DNA of 51,487 nucleotides from JBHIFB01 sp046760905 (GTDB lineage: Bacteria > Gemmatimonadota > CAZMKB01), in contig JBHIFB010000003.1 of assembly GCA_046760905.1 (NCBI GenBank), positions 1-51,487 of the forward strand, in the 5' to 3' direction. Position 1 is the stretch's first letter; each line of letters begins with the position of its first letter. This document shows positions 49,478-51,487 of this stretch, one piece after another. Both the position numbers and the translations under genes were made by a program. A model generated the notes under the pieces. The model did not search any database, was not told where the DNA came from, and saw nothing but the letters and a program-made list of their open reading frames with translations.

Positions 49478-51371
49478 AGCCTTTCTGCTGGTGGCTGGCA
49501 TCATCGTCGTATCGTCTCTTTGTCCGGTAACCCTGTCGGCGAATGCGTGGGGGGGATGGGGGCAGTCTGAAGGCCCACAAGCCGATAGCACAGACACAAA
49601 TATCCATGAGACAGACTCCCTGACGGTTTCTGGAACCAGTTTGGATACAATGGCAGTCGCTGATACCTTGCAGGCGGAATCGGTTGACACTGCGTGGTTT
49701 GAAAACAGCGGCCTCGCTTCCCTACCCTTCGGTTTCCCCGTGGAGAGAGATCTGACTCCCGGCGATTTGCGCCTTATATCGAGAGAGGAAATCGAGAAGA
49801 CGGGGGCCCAGACACTTGGGGAACTTCTGCTCTGTATAGAAGATACAGAGATACTCTATGGCGGTTTCCTGGCAGACCAGCAGTATCTATCATTAGACGG
49901 CAGCCTGCCATATGAGGTGGTTGTGATGATCGATGGAGTGAGAGCCGGCGAGCCATCGACAGGGCTGATGGATCTGCGCGATCTGCCTGTGGAGAGTATT
50001 TACAGGCTCGAAATATTGCAGGGACCGATGGCAAACGTGGTGGCGGGTGAGGCAACAGGGGCGGTGCTTAACATCGTCACATCACGTCATCCCGGCGGAG
50101 TACCAGTGAGTAGGATAATGATTTTGGATGGTGACGGGGGACTCACACTTGTGCAGGGTAGTTTCTCGAGAGAAATGCCAAAAGGTGGTTTCATGCACCT
50201 GACCGCCGCCAGTACATCCCAGCAAGGGCTCACCGAGATCGTACCGTCGGATAACGTTCAGGTCTCATCCAGGACAGGTCTCAGTGTCCGCGGGATGCAA
50301 CTTGAGGCGTGGCTGAGAAGAAGCTCTGTCGACAGAGAAAACCAGGATGGATCAAAACTTGGATCCCACGAGCGGTTCACGTATGGTCTTACAATGAAGC
50401 GTCACGCCGGTGAGAGTACCATCTTCAAGGGCACAATTTCCCGTACCGTTCATCAGTTCTCCGGCGAGTTTGATTTCCCCGTCGATAACGGTTCCGAATC
50501 GGGAAGGACATCAATAGATCTCGGATTCATGAAACGGGTGGGAGAGAAAAATCGTGTTAGAGGGGGGTTCGAATGGGAGAGGTTACGGTTAGATGGGGCA
50601 GGGAGAGGGGATCGTGTGCTGAGGGGATCGGTATACACGATAGGATCATTCATGCCACTGGAATTATTACTTGTACAAACAGGCGGCCGGTTAGATTTCT
50701 TCGTCAATGAAGGACCCAAGGCGACGGGCGGTTTTTCCCTGGGATACATCGGATCCAGACTTGTGAGACCCTATCTGGCTCTGTCTAAGGGTAATTACAT
50801 CTTTCAGATGCCCGGCGGTATGCATGCTGAGGCCTCATCTTGGTGCTTTGAAGGGGGAGCGGACATCCTGCCATTTGAGAGGGTGAGAGCAATGGTATCA
50901 TACAGATCCAGAGGTTTCAATGAACCTGGATCCGTCCTTACCGAAGAAGAAACAAGCCAGGACATAGATCCCCTGGAAGGCATCGGACGGATGTCTTCAC
51001 GCAGCAGTTTCCAGACGAGGGTATGGCTCATAGCTTCGTCTAAGCTTTCTTTTGGTTTTGGCTACACAAGGTCGGAGTTCAATGATGAGTGGAGCGCGGT
51101 ATTCCCCTCCGAGACCATCCTGGCCCTATCGGCTAACCTCAGAAAGAATCTGAAGGGAGAGAATCTGATTTTCGAGGGAAGTGCCGCTCTTAAGAGAATA
51201 TACGAAGGTGAGATGGATCTACTGGATGTGAAAGCGGGCCTTCGAATCATTGACCTGGTGATCTTCTACAGCGGGAGAAACATGCTGGATAACAGATACG
51301 AGCCCCTCGACGGATTCAAACCCCAGGGAAGGTATGCGAAGTGGGGATTCTACTGGAACTTCCTTGATTGA
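49449..51371 (+). CDS. TonB-dependent outer-membrane receptor, short form
   Basis: 640 residues. A signal sequence (AFLLVAGIIVVSSLCPVTLSA) is followed by a Ser/Thr-rich spacer, a plug domain with GDLRLISREEIEKTGAQTLGELL (split), VVVMIDGVRAGEP and VESIYRLEILQGPMANVVAGEATGAVLNIVT (split), and a beta-barrel of about 430 residues. The barrel is shorter than in most TonB receptors. Placed after btuF-C-D, it is probably the BtuB-like outer-membrane gate. I could not locate a clear TonB box. ATG 49449 is chosen; TTG 49431 and TTG 49461 are alternatives. The final 116 bp of the window hold no recognisable feature. Confidence 0.8.
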   Translation: MGENLSHGSEAFLLVAGIIVVSSLCPVTLSANAWGGWGQSEGPQADSTDTNIHETDSLTVSGTSLDTMAVADTLQAESVDTAWFENSGLASLPFGFPVERDLTPGDLRLISREEIEKTGAQTLGELLLCIEDTEILYGGFLADQQYLSLDGSLPYEVVVMIDGVRAGEPSTGLMDLRDLPVESIYRLEILQGPMANVVAGEATGAVLNIVTSRHPGGVPVSRIMILDGDGGLTLVQGSFSREMPKGGFMHLTAASTSQQGLTEIVPSDNVQVSSRTGLSVRGMQLEAWLRRSSVDRENQDGSKLGSHERFTYGLTMKRHAGESTIFKGTISRTVHQFSGEFDFPVDNGSESGRTSIDLGFMKRVGEKNRVRGGFEWERLRLDGAGRGDRVLRGSVYTIGSFMPLELLLVQTGGRLDFFVNEGPKATGGFSLGYIGSRLVRPYLALSKGNYIFQMPGGMHAEASSWCFEGGADILPFERVRAMVSYRSRGFNEPGSVLTEEETSQDIDPLEGIGRMSSRSSFQTRVWLIASSKLSFGFGYTRSEFNDEWSAVFPSETILALSANLRKNLKGENLIFEGSAALKRIYEGEMDLLDVKAGLRIIDLVIFYSGRNMLDNRYEPLDGFKPQGRYAKWGFYWNFLD

Positions 51372-51487
51372 CCTCGAGGATTTTCCCCAAAAATTTAAGC
51401 TTTCTTTCTCCAATCGTGTAAATACCAAAAGATTTAGGTTCAATGTTTCTGGAGCCTAGAGCCCTTACATTCGACGCTTCGCATTGA

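Noticed and set aside
1..51487. tRNA, rRNA or CRISPR features
   Set aside because: No T-loop-like tRNA signatures in intergenic DNA, no rRNA stretches, and the only short regular repeats are protein-coding (TPRs and beta-repeats).

Overview
The window looks like a chromosomal segment from an uncultured diderm bacterium. It has TonB, secretin, LptE, Lnt and DapL genes, a Gram-negative type IV pilus (T4P) cluster, tight operons with ATGA overlaps, and GC near 50% by eye. FCB-type candidate phyla (Krumholzibacteriota or Eisenbacteria-like) fit the gene mix, but I cannot fix the phylum from sequence alone.

Layout. 1-6738: a NUDIX-proS-guaA operon that has been duplicated and broken. A 5' stump of guaA is followed by about 2.6 kb of higher-GC DNA (3' end of an unknown gene, a membrane reductive-dehalogenase-like protein, an SGNH-hydrolase lipoprotein, 5' end of another secreted protein). 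Next comes a 329-bp scar made of a second promoter copy plus crumbs of NUDIX and proS, then intact guaA. 6742-8979: a small secreted protein, a PilZ protein and a GT-C-like membrane protein. 9130-12718: interlocked inverted repeats, a TPR protein, a LolB/DUF4292-like lipoprotein, LptE and an HNH protein. 12737-17835: dapA-dapB-dapL-lysC-asd. 17910-25759: a CPA2 antiporter with a small coupled protein, a Gfo/Idh/MocA oxidoreductase, lnt, rpmE, prfA, prmC and murA. 26004-26603: a small outer-membrane barrel with a strong terminator.

26703-45190 is a signalling and T4P region. A minus-strand operon encodes a PAS-only sensor, a histidine kinase with an RsbU_N-like N-terminus, and a response regulator with an unknown output domain. 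It diverges from a plus-strand operon of REC-GGDEF, hybrid-looking kinase and two single-domain regulators leading into pilB and pilC. The pilin operon follows: four pilin-like proteins, a GspA-type ATPase, a PilM-PilN fusion, PilO, PilP and PilQ. I read near-consensus sigma-54 promoters in front of all three transcription units: both sides of the divergent region at 29763-29963, and ahead of the pilins at 36846. This suggests one sigma-54 regulon for T4P assembly and its signalling.

45305-51371: a small basic protein, a ComEC-like metallo-beta-lactamase lipoprotein, then a cobalamin-type uptake system (BtuF, BtuC, BtuD, TonB-dependent receptor). T4P plus a ComEC-like nuclease domain next to a chromosome carrying a randomly cut foreign fragment raises the possibility of natural transformation, which is inference. 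No tRNA, rRNA, CRISPR array, transposase or integrase was seen.
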